Assembly: GCA_013911655.1 (NCBI GenBank)
Contig: JACESU010000001.1
Location: forward strand, 816,063 to 880,062
Direction of reading: 5' to 3'
DNA length: 64,000 bases
From: Alphaproteobacteria bacterium
GTDB lineage: Bacteria; Pseudomonadota; Alphaproteobacteria; Caedimonadales; UBA1908
The notes under the pieces are model-generated. The model worked only from the letters and a program-made list of their open reading frames with translations. It searched no databases and was not told where the DNA came from. Every line of letters begins with the position of its first letter. Positions within the stretch are counted from its first letter, which is position 1. This document shows positions 46,358-55,783 of this stretch, piece by piece. The position numbers were made by a program, and so were the translations under genes.

Positions 46358-47005
46358 ATGAAAAAGACATTACTCGCAGCTTCTGCAATGGTTGTTTTGG
46401 CAGCAGCAACAGCTTCTGCTAATTGTGCACATTCTAACTGGAGCGCTGGTATCCACGCTGGCTGGATGGGCATGAAGGCTGATCTTAAGTCAAACAACAC
46501 AAAGCTCAACGACTCACGTTACAGCACAGCACCTGTCGGTGTTCACCTTGACTGGACACGTTCCACAGCTAACTCTTGGCTATATGGTTTTGGTCTTGCA
46601 ACAGGTTATGCGTTTGGCAAGCCAACACATAACTTTGCCGTTGCCGGTGTGAACCTTAAGTCACAACTAGACCCACGTTGGTATGGTGAACTCAACACAC
46701 GTCTTGGCTGGAACTTCAACAATGCATGGTCCTTGTATGGTATCTTGTCTGGTCGCGTGATCAACACAAAGTTCTCTGTAAAGACAGCTGCAACCCCATC
46801 CGTAACCCTCGCATCTCACTCAAAGTCCGTTTGGGGCCTTGGCCTTGGTGCTGGTGCTGACGTTAAAGTTGCAGAGCGTTGGACACTTGGTGTTAAGTAC
46901 CGTTACTTCTGGGATCAATCTATCACCAAGAAAGTTGGCACAACCAACTACAAGGCAAAGCTTGGCTCCCACACAGTTGTTGGCGCATTGTCCTACAACT
47001 TCTAA
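46358..47005 (+). CDS. Small outer-membrane beta-barrel protein, copy 1
   Basis: 215 residues with a signal peptide (MKKTLLAASAMVVLAAATAS) and GGAGGAATAG before the ATG. The mature protein has alternating strands (PVGVHLDWTRS, LATGYAFGKP, RWYGELNTRLGWNF, WTLGVKYRYFWDQS) and ends in Phe, as expected for an OmpA-like eight-stranded barrel. The repeats AGIHAGWMG and GAGADVKV resemble surface proteins of alphaproteobacteria. Very biased codon use suggests high expression. It is 60-70 percent similar by eye to the next gene. Followed by a strong terminator. Confidence 0.88.
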   Translation: MKKTLLAASAMVVLAAATASANCAHSNWSAGIHAGWMGMKADLKSNNTKLNDSRYSTAPVGVHLDWTRSTANSWLYGFGLATGYAFGKPTHNFAVAGVNLKSQLDPRWYGELNTRLGWNFNNAWSLYGILSGRVINTKFSVKTAATPSVTLASHSKSVWGLGLGAGADVKVAERWTLGVKYRYFWDQSITKKVGTTNYKAKLGSHTVVGALSYNF

Positions 47006-47013
47006 GGAAGCTT

Positions 47014-47055
47014 ATTCTCAGGAGAGGCTCTCCTCTCCTGAGAATATTCTTTTTA
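47014..47055 (+). terminator. Strong Rho-independent terminator after OMP copy 1
   Basis: ATTCTCAGGAGAGG and CCTCTCCTGAGAAT form a 14-base perfect stem, followed by ATTCTTTTT. It separates the two OMP genes into different transcripts. Confidence 0.95.
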
Positions 47056-47209
47056 ACAGAAACCTGCCCGTACCCTTTCCCTATATCTTGTCACACTTTT
47101 GCCACAGATCTCACCGAATTCAATACCTCTTCAAAAAAGTACCAGACACATCCCGAGATCGAGGTTACTCTGATCATGTCTTAATTGATAATACATAACG
47201 GAGGTTTTA

Positions 47210-47875
47210 ATGAAAAAGACATTACTCGCTTCAGCTGCTTTGCTTGCTTTTGCTGGATCAGACGTTGCATCTGCCAACTGCGGCATGAACGGATGGAGCG
47301 CTGGTATCCATGCTGGTTGGATGGGCACAGACGGTGAACTCAAATATGGCGGGACAAAGCTTAATGATAATACTTACAGCTCAGCTCCTGTCGGTATTCA
47401 CCTTGACTGGACACGTTCAGCAGCTAACTCTTGGCTTTACGGCGCAGGCCTTGCCACAGGTTATGCTTTTGGCTCTCCTTCTAACACCTTCAACACCACT
47501 GCACTTACAGGTGTAACAAGAGTAAAAGCTGAACTCAAGCCACGCTGGTATGGCGAGCTTAACACACGTCTTGGTTGGAACTTCCACAATCGTTGGGCTC
47601 TTTATGGTATCCTTTCTGGACGCGTTATGAATGCAAAGGTTACGGCCACTGCCTTCAACGCCGCTACAACTGTTGCAACATCTTCAAAGTCAAAGTCCGT
47701 TTGGGCACTTGGTCTTGGTGCGGGTGCTGACGTTAAGGTTACAGAGCGTTGGACACTGGGTGTTAAGTACCGTTACTTCTGGGATCAATCTGTTTCAGAA
47801 GGCACAGGTGCAACCAGAACCAAATTTGATATGGGATCACACACTGTGGTTGGTGCTTTGTCTTACAACTTCTAA
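47210..47875 (+). CDS. Small outer-membrane beta-barrel protein, copy 2
   Basis: 221 residues; CGGAGG precedes the ATG. It is a tandem paralog of copy 1: signal peptide MKKTLLASAALLAFAGSDVA, then SAGIHAGWMG, PVGIHLDWTRSAANSWLYG, RWYGELNTRLGWNFHNR, GLGAGADVKVTERWTLGVKY, and a final Phe. Differences concentrate in the segments between the strands (for example TFNTTALTG, ATAFNAATTVA), which would be surface loops. It has its own promoter region and terminator. Confidence 0.88.
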   Translation: MKKTLLASAALLAFAGSDVASANCGMNGWSAGIHAGWMGTDGELKYGGTKLNDNTYSSAPVGIHLDWTRSAANSWLYGAGLATGYAFGSPSNTFNTTALTGVTRVKAELKPRWYGELNTRLGWNFHNRWALYGILSGRVMNAKVTATAFNAATTVATSSKSKSVWALGLGAGADVKVTERWTLGVKYRYFWDQSVSEGTGATRTKFDMGSHTVVGALSYNF

Positions 47876-47889
47876 GTTGAAGATCACCA

Positions 47890-47921
47890 TAAAAAAGGGG
47901 GCTTTTTGCCTCCTTTTTTAT
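47890..47921 (+). terminator. Rho-independent terminator after OMP copy 2
   Basis: AAAAAAGGGGGC and GCCTCCTTTTTT pair with a TTTTT loop and end in a T-run. Confidence 0.85.
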
Positions 47922-48000
47922 TTTCTTCACTAAACGTTTCACCTCATTGAGATTTTTAACTTCTTACAACCACGTACGTCAAATTTCTGGTTCTTTAGGA

Positions 48001-48484
48001 CTAATCCGTAGCCAGGACTACAGAAAAAACAAACCATCCTCTAGCTCAGCGCCAAGAAGTCCTAACGCCCCTGTTTCAAGTTCATAACCGAATGCTTCTG
48101 GAATCGCCTGTAGGTTTTAGATCATCACACAGGATCGTCAACCGTTTTAGACCCAGAACTTTAAACGTGCAATGGGTCAGGGCCGCCACCCCTTCACGGC
48201 AAATCCGTTTCCCCAAACACTTGCCAGACACCAGGAGCCATTATAAGCAGATGGAACTTCACAGTTTCAACCGTTTGTCACGAACGATCACACGCTTAAT
48301 AAGCGCAAAGTTAAGTGTTTCCTTGAGGATAAATCCTGGGAAAATTCACTTGCTGTTTTTGGTATCTTCCCCTGACCGCGGCCCTAAAAGTTTCTTTACC
48401 ATCGCCTGAAAAAACAGGGCGCCTCACAAGACGTGGTGTCTTGATAAGCGGTAGGACTAATACGAAAGGAAAAAAATGGTTCAT
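48001..48484 (-). pseudogene. GNAT (RimJ/RimL-like) acetyltransferase pseudogene
   Basis: On minus, several frames together spell a ribosomal-protein-type acetyltransferase. The N-terminus is FPFVLVLPLIKTPRLV, the middle CLGKRICREGVAALTHCTFK followed by VLGLKRLTILCDD, and the end IPEAFGYELETGALGLL. These fit the order LxTPRLxLR, acetyl-CoA motif with TEAV-ALxxYAF-xxLGL-R, and the final ALGYELE. Multiple frameshifts and stops make it non-functional. It occupies most of the otherwise empty 47.9-48.6 kb gap. Confidence 0.7.
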
Positions 48485-48584
48485 CACAGTCTCTAGAGTA
48501 TTCGATTTTAGTGAGCATATTGTCAAATGCGGATAAAATCTTCCCTTAAACAGTTTTGACACAAGGCTTGCTCATGGTGAATTT

Positions 48585-49511
48585 TTAATCCCGGGGGAGT
48601 TGATACCCTTCATGGGGTGATTTATGAAGAAAATCGCCTGGGCTTAATTCCACATCTCTCAAAACACCTTGTAGCGCTTTGAGACTGTGTTGTGCTTCCT
48701 TCATGGCAGCCGCCACGGACGGAAGGCCTTCACCCGTGAAATCTCTAAGAGCGCCTCTATTTTCGCTCAAAAGTGTATCAAGAGTTCCCGCCGTTTTGTC
48801 CAGGGATTTCGATGCCTCACCAAAAGCTCTGACCGATGGTCCCCATCCACTGACTTGCTTTTCCAGTGAGTGCAACGACTCACGTAGTTGCTTGAAGCTC
48901 AGGCGTGCTTCTTTCACAAAGATCTGTACACGCTCTGGACCTTGGGATAAATCCTTGGAAAGGCGAGATATGTTCTCAAGTGTTTGTCCAATCGCTGCAA
49001 TATTATGATCATCAAGGACACGGTTGAGTTTAGACGACAGGTCATAGACATTCTTAAGAATATGAGGAAGCTCGCTAAAAAGCATCTCAACGCCCGATGC
49101 CTGAGATTCAATGACCGGATAATGTTTTCCAGGTTTTACTTTTAAAGGGGGCTTGTCTTTGGATCCCCCCTTAATTTGAATATAGCTATATCCCGTGATC
49201 CCTTGCGCTTCGATCGTGGCAACGGCGTCTTCTCGGACAAGTTCTGGATTATCCACTGTTATTTTGACAACAATTTGTTCGATATCCTTTGGATCCACAT
49301 ATATTTTTTTCACTTTACCAATGGGAAGACCGTGGAACTTCACGCTTTCGTTTTCACGAAGCCCTGATACAGATCCCTTAAAATATATTAGATAATTTTG
49401 TCGGTCTTGATTAAAATCTACCTTTGAAATCCACATGATAAAAAGGAGCCCCCCCACCGCCAGAGCGAGGATAAAACTACCAACAGCAATATAGCTTGCA
49501 CGCGTTTCCAT
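48585..49511 (-). CDS. mlaD: MlaD-family lipid transport protein (MCE domain)
   Basis: 308 residues. An N-terminal membrane helix (IAVGSFILALAVGGLLFIMW) anchors a periplasmic MCE domain (YFKGSVSGLRENESVKFHGL, PIGKVKKIYV, VATIEAQGITGYSYIQIKGG). The C-terminal part is a long helix and amphipathic region (about 150-290). MlaD forms the hexameric lipid channel on the MlaE-MlaF complex and receives phospholipid from MlaC. It follows mlaF by 9 bases. Confidence 0.94.
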   Translation of the reverse strand: METRASYIAVGSFILALAVGGLLFIMWISKVDFNQDRQNYLIYFKGSVSGLRENESVKFHGLPIGKVKKIYVDPKDIEQIVVKITVDNPELVREDAVATIEAQGITGYSYIQIKGGSKDKPPLKVKPGKHYPVIESQASGVEMLFSELPHILKNVYDLSSKLNRVLDDHNIAAIGQTLENISRLSKDLSQGPERVQIFVKEARLSFKQLRESLHSLEKQVSGWGPSVRAFGEASKSLDKTAGTLDTLLSENRGALRDFTGEGLPSVAAAMKEAQHSLKALQGVLRDVELSPGDFLHKSPHEGYQLPRD

Positions 49512-49520
49512 TCTTCTACT

Positions 49521-50276
49521 CTAAGGGTTCCTTGCGTCTTTGTGAAGAGCGCGTCCTCTTTTTCCTTGAAAATATGACTGAATCCAGGGATGAGGGTGTA
49601 CGTAAAGTTCATCCAGTGTCCCAATTACGAGCTTTTTATCCACAAGAACCGCCACACGGTCACAAATGGTCACGAGGGTATCCAGATCATGGGTCACCAT
49701 CAGAACGCACAAAGACAACTTTTCTTTCAAGCTTAGAAGGAGATCATCAAAAGCAGCCGCAGATATGGGATCAAGACCAGCTGTAGGCTCGTCTAAAAAA
49801 AGAAGACGACCATCAAGGGCAAGGGCTCTGGCAAGGGCGGCGCGCTTGATCATTCCTCCTGATAATTCACTTGGGTATTTGTGAAAATCAGCAGCCTTAA
49901 GACCCACCATAAGAAGTTTTCGAAGGGCAATTTCGTGAACGAGCGGCTCTGTCAGATTTGCTTTTTCTTTCAACACAAGCATAATGTTCTCACCCACAGT
50001 AAGCGAACTAAAAAGCGCGCCGCTTTGAAAGAGCACCCCGATTTCTTGATGGCATCCCAAAGGCTTTCCCTTAGGACAGTAGTGCGTAATCTTGCCAGAT
50101 TTTGGGCTAATCAGATGTAGCAGCACGCGCAGGAGCACAGATTTACCGCTCCCAGATCCCCCCACAAGTCCGACGATCTCACCTTCATAAAGATCCATCG
50201 TCAAATGATCATGAAGAATTTGTCCGTTTATTTCGGTCACAAGATTCTCAACGGACATAACTTTTAGGTTACGCAT
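49521..50276 (-). CDS. mlaF: ABC transporter ATPase MlaF
   Basis: 251 residues. Walker A reads GLVGGSGSGKSVLLRVLLHL, the Q-loop is IGVLFQSGALFSSLTV, the signature LSGGMIKRAALARAL and Walker B RLLFLDEPTAGLDP, with switch His in VTHDLDTL. It powers phospholipid movement by the MlaFED complex. Its start codon shares one base with the mlaE stop, indicating translational coupling. Confidence 0.94.
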   Translation of the reverse strand: MRNLKVMSVENLVTEINGQILHDHLTMDLYEGEIVGLVGGSGSGKSVLLRVLLHLISPKSGKITHYCPKGKPLGCHQEIGVLFQSGALFSSLTVGENIMLVLKEKANLTEPLVHEIALRKLLMVGLKAADFHKYPSELSGGMIKRAALARALALDGRLLFLDEPTAGLDPISAAAFDDLLLSLKEKLSLCVLMVTHDLDTLVTICDRVAVLVDKKLVIGTLDELYVHPHPWIQSYFQGKRGRALHKDARNP

Positions 50277-51391
50277 TAGACCCCTATATACGAAAAGAAA
50301 ATAGAGAACGCGGCGTCAAAAACAATCACCAAGAAAATGGATCTTACGACCGCTCTTGTGGTTTGAGTCCCCACACTGTCCGCCCCGCCCTTGACACGAA
50401 GTCCCTCAAAACACCCCACAAGACCAATGACAAAGGCAAAGAACGGTGCCTTGATAATTCCTGTCCAAAAAGTCCACGGCGTAATGGTCAAATGTAACTG
50501 TGTAAAAAATTGCTCAAGGGTAAGGCCGATAAGAGCACGCCCCATAAGCGCGCCGCCGGCAAGCGCCACGACATCCGAAAAAAAACCTAAAAGCGGTAGC
50601 GCAATCATAAGAGCAATCATCCGGGGTAGCACAAGATACACAACAGGATCCAAAGACATGACGCGCATGGCATCAATCTCTTGATTGAGCTGCATATAGC
50701 CAATTTGGGCGGTAAAGGCACTTCCTGAGCGGCCTGCGACCACAATGGACGTGAGAAGAATCCCAATTTCCCGAAGGACAGAGACCGCGAGTAAATCAAC
50801 GGTAAAGACTTCAGCACCAAAGCGCTTGAGCTGATTGGCCCCTTGATACACAAGCACAACGCCAATTAAAAAAGAAATGAGCCCCACGATGGGAAGAGCG
50901 CGGAGCCCTACTTGCTGCAAGTGATAGACCGTTGACGTCATGCGAAAGGCACGAGGCCGGCGCATAAGGCGCAGCATGGAGACCACGATTTCACCTAGAA
51001 AGGACAAAAGAGATAAAGCGTCTCGACCTACTTGAGTGGACTTTTCCCCCAATTCCTCTAAAAAAGCCCATACACAAAAAAGATGGGGGGCTTTTTCAAT
51101 TTTTCGGCACTCAATATCTTTTTCAGCGCCTTTGAGAAGGTTTTCGATGTCTTTTGTTTTGCCTTCAACCTCGATATTGTCTTGATGTTCTTTAAAAAAG
51201 CGGTAGAGGACCCAGGCACCTGCCGTGTCAATTTGAGTGATCTCTTTCAGGTCGAGAATGATTTTTCTAGAGTCGACATTGAAATCTCTTAAAACCCCAT
51301 CGACATCGCGCAGGAAAAGAGTCCGCCATTCTCCTTGGCAGAGCAGCCTCACGAGGCCTTTATCTTCTTCTATGCGCACGCTTGCCGTCAT
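50276..51391 (-). CDS. mlaE: ABC transporter permease MlaE with N-terminal STAS domain
   Basis: 371 residues. Residues 1-100 form a STAS domain (KIILDLKEITQIDTAGAWVL) corresponding to the separate MlaB of E. coli, fused here as in several alphaproteobacteria. The rest is the MlaE permease with five membrane helices: GLISFLIGVVLVYQGANQLK, EIGILLTSIVVAGRSGSAFT and IGYMQLNQEIDAMRVMSLDP, the last of which contacts MlaF. It forms a dimer in the inner membrane. The operon reads mlaE-mlaF-mlaD. Confidence 0.94.
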   Translation of the reverse strand: MTASVRIEEDKGLVRLLCQGEWRTLFLRDVDGVLRDFNVDSRKIILDLKEITQIDTAGAWVLYRFFKEHQDNIEVEGKTKDIENLLKGAEKDIECRKIEKAPHLFCVWAFLEELGEKSTQVGRDALSLLSFLGEIVVSMLRLMRRPRAFRMTSTVYHLQQVGLRALPIVGLISFLIGVVLVYQGANQLKRFGAEVFTVDLLAVSVLREIGILLTSIVVAGRSGSAFTAQIGYMQLNQEIDAMRVMSLDPVVYLVLPRMIALMIALPLLGFFSDVVALAGGALMGRALIGLTLEQFFTQLHLTITPWTFWTGIIKAPFFAFVIGLVGCFEGLRVKGGADSVGTQTTRAVVRSIFLVIVFDAAFSIFFSYIGV

Positions 51392-51485
51392 GGCTTTACT
51401 CCGTCTCAGACAGTTTCTAGTGTTTCACAAAATAAGGCGTCCCAAAAGAGTATCTTGGAAAATCTTGCAAGCTTTGTTGCCACCC

Positions 51486-52337
51486 CTACCCTCGCGCCTT
51501 ACGCCACGCAGGGATTTGGGGCGTCAAGCGCGCACCGTCCTGCCCTTCTAGCACGACGTTTTCTTGATCAAGCACGTCTAAGCGAAGACGCACAAGGCCC
51601 CACGCGCCTTGGTGGGAAAGCATTTTCGCAACCGCGTAGGGCGGCTCGCTTTGATCCAACTTTGCAAGATAAAGATCTTCTTTAAAGGCAGGAGGCGTCC
51701 CCTCAATCGTCACAGGCACCACCGTTTTACGAAGAATGCCTGTATAGTGGGTGCGCGCTGTGAGCTCTTGCCCAAGATAACACCCCTTGTCCCAGTCAAC
51801 ACCGTTCAAGACATCAAGACCGTACTCCAGGGGGATGGCTCTGCCCACCTCCATATCAAGGCTTCCTTCTGGCAGGCCCAGCTGAATACGCTTGGTGTGA
51901 TAAAGGCTGAGATCGCAAGAGGCGTCGTGGGGCAAACGTACAAGAGCGCGCCATCCCATCTGAAAAAGCCTTGGATCTTGATAAAGCTTTATGATGTCGT
52001 CTGTTTGTGTGGGTGCACTTGTCTCAAGGCACGCCACAACTCCGTAATGATTTGATAGATTTTCGAGAGAAACTTTAGCGCGAAGCTGGTACCGGGTTAA
52101 GAGGATCAAGAGTGCGTCCGCACGGTCCTTTTCGCACTCAAGCAGATACCCGTCAGCGTCTTCAGTCACAAAGAAATCGTGATCAAATCGCCCTTGAGGG
52201 GTGAGAAGTGCTCCATAAAGAGCATCCTTTTGCGCAAGTTTTTTCAAATCTTGGGTAATAAGCCCTTGAAGAAACGCAAAGCGGTCCGTGCCTGCGACTC
52301 GGATAACAGTGCGCTCTAAACGAATCCATACGGTCAT
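51486..52337 (-). CDS. ygfZ: YgfZ/GcvT-like folate-binding protein (iron-sulfur cluster assembly)
   Basis: 283 residues from the ATG at 52337 (the frame is open further upstream). The family signature KGCYLGQELTART lies near residue 205 (WDKGCYLGQE); FAFLQGLITQDLKKL and LLTPQGRFDHDFFV are at the N-terminus. YgfZ/IBA57 proteins bind tetrahydrofolate and help mature Fe-S clusters. The HIT protein gene ends 8 bases upstream, so both may be co-transcribed with the mla genes. Confidence 0.92.
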   Translation of the reverse strand: MTVWIRLERTVIRVAGTDRFAFLQGLITQDLKKLAQKDALYGALLTPQGRFDHDFFVTEDADGYLLECEKDRADALLILLTRYQLRAKVSLENLSNHYGVVACLETSAPTQTDDIIKLYQDPRLFQMGWRALVRLPHDASCDLSLYHTKRIQLGLPEGSLDMEVGRAIPLEYGLDVLNGVDWDKGCYLGQELTARTHYTGILRKTVVPVTIEGTPPAFKEDLYLAKLDQSEPPYAVAKMLSHQGAWGLVRLRLDVLDQENVVLEGQDGARLTPQIPAWRKARG

Positions 52338-52345
52338 AACTGCTC

Positions 52346-52717
52346 CTATAATGAAATACCTGGTGCCAGCATAGGACCTAAGGGCTTTCCGGCAAACAGA
52401 TGAATGTGATAATGGGGGACTTCTTGTCCACCGTTCAAACCGCAATTGGACAAAAGTCGGTAACCGTCTGCTTTCACTTGAAGCGTCTCAATCACCTTAG
52501 CCACAAAACGTCCAAAGCCCGTTATCTCATCAGGCGTTGCATTTTGATAAAAATCCTGGCTATCTGTATAAGGACCCTTTGGAATCATGAGCACATGAAG
52601 GGGCGCCTTGGGAGCAACATCATGAAAAGCAAGCCCCCAGTCGTCTTCTAGGACTTTTTTGCAGGGAATCTCGTCTCGTAAAATCTTTGCAAAAACGTTG
52701 CCATCATCGTAAGTCAT
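52346..52717 (-). CDS. HIT-family nucleotide hydrolase (HinT-like)
   Basis: 123 residues. The histidine triad reads PHYHIHLFAG (His-x-His-x-His), with DVAPKAPLHVLMIPKG upstream and FAKILRDEIPCKKV at the N-terminus. HinT enzymes hydrolyse AMP-linked phosphoramidates in the cytoplasm. It is 8 bases ahead of ygfZ. Confidence 0.95.
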   Translation of the reverse strand: MTYDDGNVFAKILRDEIPCKKVLEDDWGLAFHDVAPKAPLHVLMIPKGPYTDSQDFYQNATPDEITGFGRFVAKVIETLQVKADGYRLLSNCGLNGGQEVPHYHIHLFAGKPLGPMLAPGISL

Positions 52718-52806
52718 GGCCTCACCTTTCTCCTTGCGGGATGATCTTGAACAGGGTTAAAGATAGTTAAAGTTTTGAGTGAATTGCAAACAGGAGTCAA
52801 GAGTTC

Positions 52807-53373
52807 ATGCAGACCTCTTCAACGACGCCCCCGTCTTGGCGCGGCACGACGGTTTTATCGGTGCGAAAAGGCAATCAAGTGGTGGTGGCCGCAGACGGCC
52901 AAATTACCTTTGGGGCTATTACCTTAAAATCCAATGCCAGAAAAATCAGGCGTATGGCCGATGATCAAGTCATTGTCGGCTTTGCGGGAGCAACGGCGGA
53001 CGCCCTCACTCTGTTTGAACGTCTAGAGCACAAGCTCGAGCAGTATCCAACCCAGCTTATGCGGGCCTGTGTAGAGCTTGCTAAAGAATGGCGCACGGAC
53101 AAATACCTGCGCCGGCTAGAGGCTATGATGGCCGTTGTGGACGCAAAAGTTTCATTGATTTTAACAGGTAACGGCGATGTAATGGAACCAGAAGACGGGC
53201 TCATCGGTATTGGCTCAGGCGGTCCCTACGCCCTGTCAGCCGCCAAAGCCCTTTATGATATTGATGGCCTTAGCGCAAAAGAGATCGCCGAACGTTCCAT
53301 GAAAGTGGCAGCTGACTTGTGTATTTATTCCAACAGTAACATCATCGTAGAGAGCATTGAGATCCCATCATGA
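52807..53373 (+). CDS. hslV: ATP-dependent protease peptidase subunit HslV
   Basis: 188 residues. A short propeptide ([13 protein letters not shown]) is cleaved to expose the catalytic Thr of [20 protein letters not shown], the proteasome-like N-terminus. [18 protein letters not shown] is the conserved glycine-rich loop. HslV forms a two-ring dodecamer with HslU caps. Its stop overlaps hslU by 4 bases. A CTTGAA at 52746 resembles a heat-shock -35 box, but no matching -10 is seen. Confidence 0.97.
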   Translation: MQTSSTTPPSWRGTTVLSVRKGNQVVVAADGQITFGAITLKSNARKIRRMADDQVIVGFAGATADALTLFERLEHKLEQYPTQLMRACVELAKEWRTDKYLRRLEAMMAVVDAKVSLILTGNGDVMEPEDGLIGIGSGGPYALSAAKALYDIDGLSAKEIAERSMKVAADLCIYSNSNIIVESIEIPS

Positions 53374-54683
53374 GCCATTTTTTAACGCCTAAAGAAATTG
53401 TGGCGGAACTTGACCGCTTTATCATTGGACAGCATGACGCAAAGCGCGCAGTCGCGATCGCCCTCCGCAACCGGTGGCGCCGCTTGCAGTTATCGTCAGG
53501 TCTTCGTGAAGAAATTTTACCAAAAAACATCTTGATGATCGGCCCCACGGGGGTGGGGAAAACTGAAATCGCGCGCCGCCTGGCAAAGCTTGTGGACGCG
53601 CCGTTTTTAAAGGTCGAGGCCACAAAGTTCACAGAAGTTGGATATGTAGGGCGTGACGTCGAGCAAATCATCCGTGACCTTGTCGAGGCAGCTATCACTG
53701 CTAATAAAGAAAAAGGGCGACTTGATGTTATCGCAAAGGCTGAGATTGCCGCCGAGGAGCGTGTTCTAGACGCCCTTGTGGGGGAAAATGCCAGTCCCGA
53801 AACACGCGAGAAATTTCGTCAAAAGCTCAAAGACGGGCAGCTTGCCGACAAGGAAATCGAGATCGAGGTGAGTGATCAAAATTCGATGCAGATGCCGACC
53901 ATTGATGTGCCGGGAATGCCAGGCGCCCAGATGGGCATGCTGAATTTGGGAGACGTCTTTGGCAAAGCCTTTGGTAAGCGCACCAAAACCCGCAAGATGA
54001 CCGTGGCCGAGTCTTATCGAATTCTGATGGAAGAGGAAAGTGATAAACTGATCGACCAAGAAAAAACTATCGCCACCGCCCTGAAAGACGTCGAAGAAAA
54101 CGGCATTGTTTTCCTTGATGAGATCGACAAAATCTGCGCGTCTTCCCAGCGTCAAGGAGCGGATGTCAGCCGTGAAGGCGTGCAGCGCGATCTGTTACCC
54201 CTTATCGAGGGCACCTGTGTCACCACAAAATACGGTATGGTGCGCACCGATCATATTCTCTTTATTGCCTCGGGGGCTTTTCACATCGCAAAGCCATCGG
54301 ATTTGCTGCCGGAACTTCAAGGACGTCTTCCCAACCGCGTCGAGCTTAAAGCGCTTAGCCAAGGGGATTTCTGCCGGATTTTGGTAGAACCTGAATTTAG
54401 CCTCATCAAGCAATATCAAGCGCTTTTGTCGTCAGAGAAGGTTGAGCTTGCTTTTTCAGATGATAGCATCCAAGAGATTGCGCGCCTTGCCGCCGACATC
54501 AACCAAAGTGTTGAGAATATTGGGGCCAGACGTCTTCAAACGGTTCTTGAAAAGCTTCTAGAAGAGATTAGCTTTACGGCCAGCGATAAGCCCGGCGAGA
54601 AAATAGAGATCTCGGCTGACCATGTGCGCTCAACGGTCGGCGTTCTTGCCCAAGACCGCGATATTACAAAGTTTATTTTGTAA
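53370..54683 (+). CDS. hslU: ATP-dependent unfoldase HslU
   Basis: 437 residues, AAA+ ATPase. Start [20 protein letters not shown], Walker [18 protein letters not shown], pore loop [19 protein letters not shown], Walker [13 protein letters not shown], sensor FIASGAFH and [17 protein letters not shown], and the C-terminal RDITKFIL that inserts into HslV. The intermediate I-domain lies between about residues 110 and 240. It forms an operon with hslV. Confidence 0.97.
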   Translation: MSHFLTPKEIVAELDRFIIGQHDAKRAVAIALRNRWRRLQLSSGLREEILPKNILMIGPTGVGKTEIARRLAKLVDAPFLKVEATKFTEVGYVGRDVEQIIRDLVEAAITANKEKGRLDVIAKAEIAAEERVLDALVGENASPETREKFRQKLKDGQLADKEIEIEVSDQNSMQMPTIDVPGMPGAQMGMLNLGDVFGKAFGKRTKTRKMTVAESYRILMEEESDKLIDQEKTIATALKDVEENGIVFLDEIDKICASSQRQGADVSREGVQRDLLPLIEGTCVTTKYGMVRTDHILFIASGAFHIAKPSDLLPELQGRLPNRVELKALSQGDFCRILVEPEFSLIKQYQALLSSEKVELAFSDDSIQEIARLAADINQSVENIGARRLQTVLEKLLEEISFTASDKPGEKIEISADHVRSTVGVLAQDRDITKFIL

Positions 54684-54717
54684 ACTCCGCTGCAAGGGCA
54701 TGACACAGGCAGGGCGA

Positions 54718-55206
54718 CTAACTCCCCTGAACAGAAGCAATTCTGATCAACTCAAAGAGATAGTCGCCTTCCCCTTGGGCTGAGAGATCAAGAGGATTAT
54801 GCCCTTTGATATGCAAATGAAATCTAAGTTCCTTTTCTTTTAGATCTTGCGCTGTCAGCGTCAACGGCACGTTATATAGCGTCTGCCCCACACTGATACC
54901 TAACGAAAAAGGGCCGTGCTGCTCTCTTCTCGAGATATAGGCTAGCTTGGCCGGGTGATCAATCTTGAAATAGGTGTGATGGGGATAGACGATGGACTCG
55001 TCGGTGCTGCTCACAAATTGGACAAACCGACTTTTTTCCACCAGCGTCAGCACAAAATTGTGCTGAGCGGCAGTGAATTTCTTGTTTGGGGTTAAATCTT
55101 GGACATCCTCTATGACAAAGGACAGTGGCTGGTGGCTTGCCTGGATAATCGGACAAGCACACATAAGACAAAAAATCCCTATTCCAGTAGTGACAAGAAA
55201 ATTCAT
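54718..55206 (-). CDS. Secreted protein, unknown function
   Basis: 162 residues with a signal peptide (MNFLVTTGIGIFCLMCACPI). The mature part is beta-rich (FVLTLVEKSRFVQFVSSTDE, YFKIDHPAKLAYISRREQ) with one possible lipobox-like Cys region near residues 16-18 (LMCAC). If cleaved before a Cys it could be a lipoprotein, but the context is not a good lipobox. No family recognised. It is convergent with hslU. Confidence 0.65.
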   Translation of the reverse strand: MNFLVTTGIGIFCLMCACPIIQASHQPLSFVIEDVQDLTPNKKFTAAQHNFVLTLVEKSRFVQFVSSTDESIVYPHHTYFKIDHPAKLAYISRREQHGPFSLGISVGQTLYNVPLTLTAQDLKEKELRFHLHIKGHNPLDLSAQGEGDYLFELIRIASVQGS

Positions 55207-55350
55207 ATAGTCATCCTCTTTCTTTTAATGATGAGAGTGTAAACTTTTCTTTTCACCGGACAAAAGAAAATCTTTCTTTCAGTGTTTACTAGTATCGCGC
55301 AGTTATTATGTATATATTAACAAGAGGGAGCTGTAAAAGAATGAGCGCGA

Positions 55351-55770
55351 ATGTCTGAAGAAAGTATCTTTTTTAAAAAGACTTATCAAGAGGCAATCAC
55401 CCTTCTTGAACGCGCCCATGGATATGCCGAACGCGTCCTTCCCAGCCAGTTAGCTCAAATGTCTCCCCTGGACGCCCTTTACACGAACAGAGAGGTCATG
55501 CGCGTTACGGCAAGGCTCACGCAAATTGTGACTTGGCTTATGGCTCAGCGCGCTGTTTATAATAAAGAACTCTCGGCCATAGAAGCCGCCAGCATTGACT
55601 ACCGACCGCGCCAAGATAATACTTGTCTTGCGCAAACCCATTTGTCGGCTGACTTTTTTTTGCCCCGTGCCCTTCGAAGCCTGTTGGAGGATTCCTACAA
55701 TCTATATGTACGGATTGTGCATCTGGCGGACGTGAATGCACGCCAAATCGAAGAAGCCTCTCCAGACTAA
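55351..55770 (+). CDS. rcdA: DUF1465 protein, RcdA-like regulator of CtrA degradation
   Basis: 139 residues, helical. The family pattern includes FKKTYQEAITLLERAHGYAE, VMRVTARLTQIVTWLMAQRA and LRSLLEDSYNLYVRIVHLAD. DUF1465 contains Caulobacter RcdA, an adaptor that helps ClpXP degrade the master regulator CtrA. The neighbouring rpmE is a recurrent partner of this gene in alphaproteobacteria. The strong GAGGGAG ribosome-binding site lies 20 bases from this ATG but is correctly placed for a 5-codon frame (55341-55358) that overlaps the start. Confidence 0.8.
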   Translation: MSEESIFFKKTYQEAITLLERAHGYAERVLPSQLAQMSPLDALYTNREVMRVTARLTQIVTWLMAQRAVYNKELSAIEAASIDYRPRQDNTCLAQTHLSADFFLPRALRSLLEDSYNLYVRIVHLADVNARQIEEASPD

Positions 55771-55783
55771 GAGAAATCACAAA

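Noticed and set aside
48092-48409. A 105-residue open frame on plus
   Set aside because: The opposite strand shows frame-broken GNAT similarity, so this is an antisense shadow.
52746-52770. Heat-shock promoter before hslV
   Set aside because: CTTGAA is present but no CCCCAT-like -10 element lies at the right distance.
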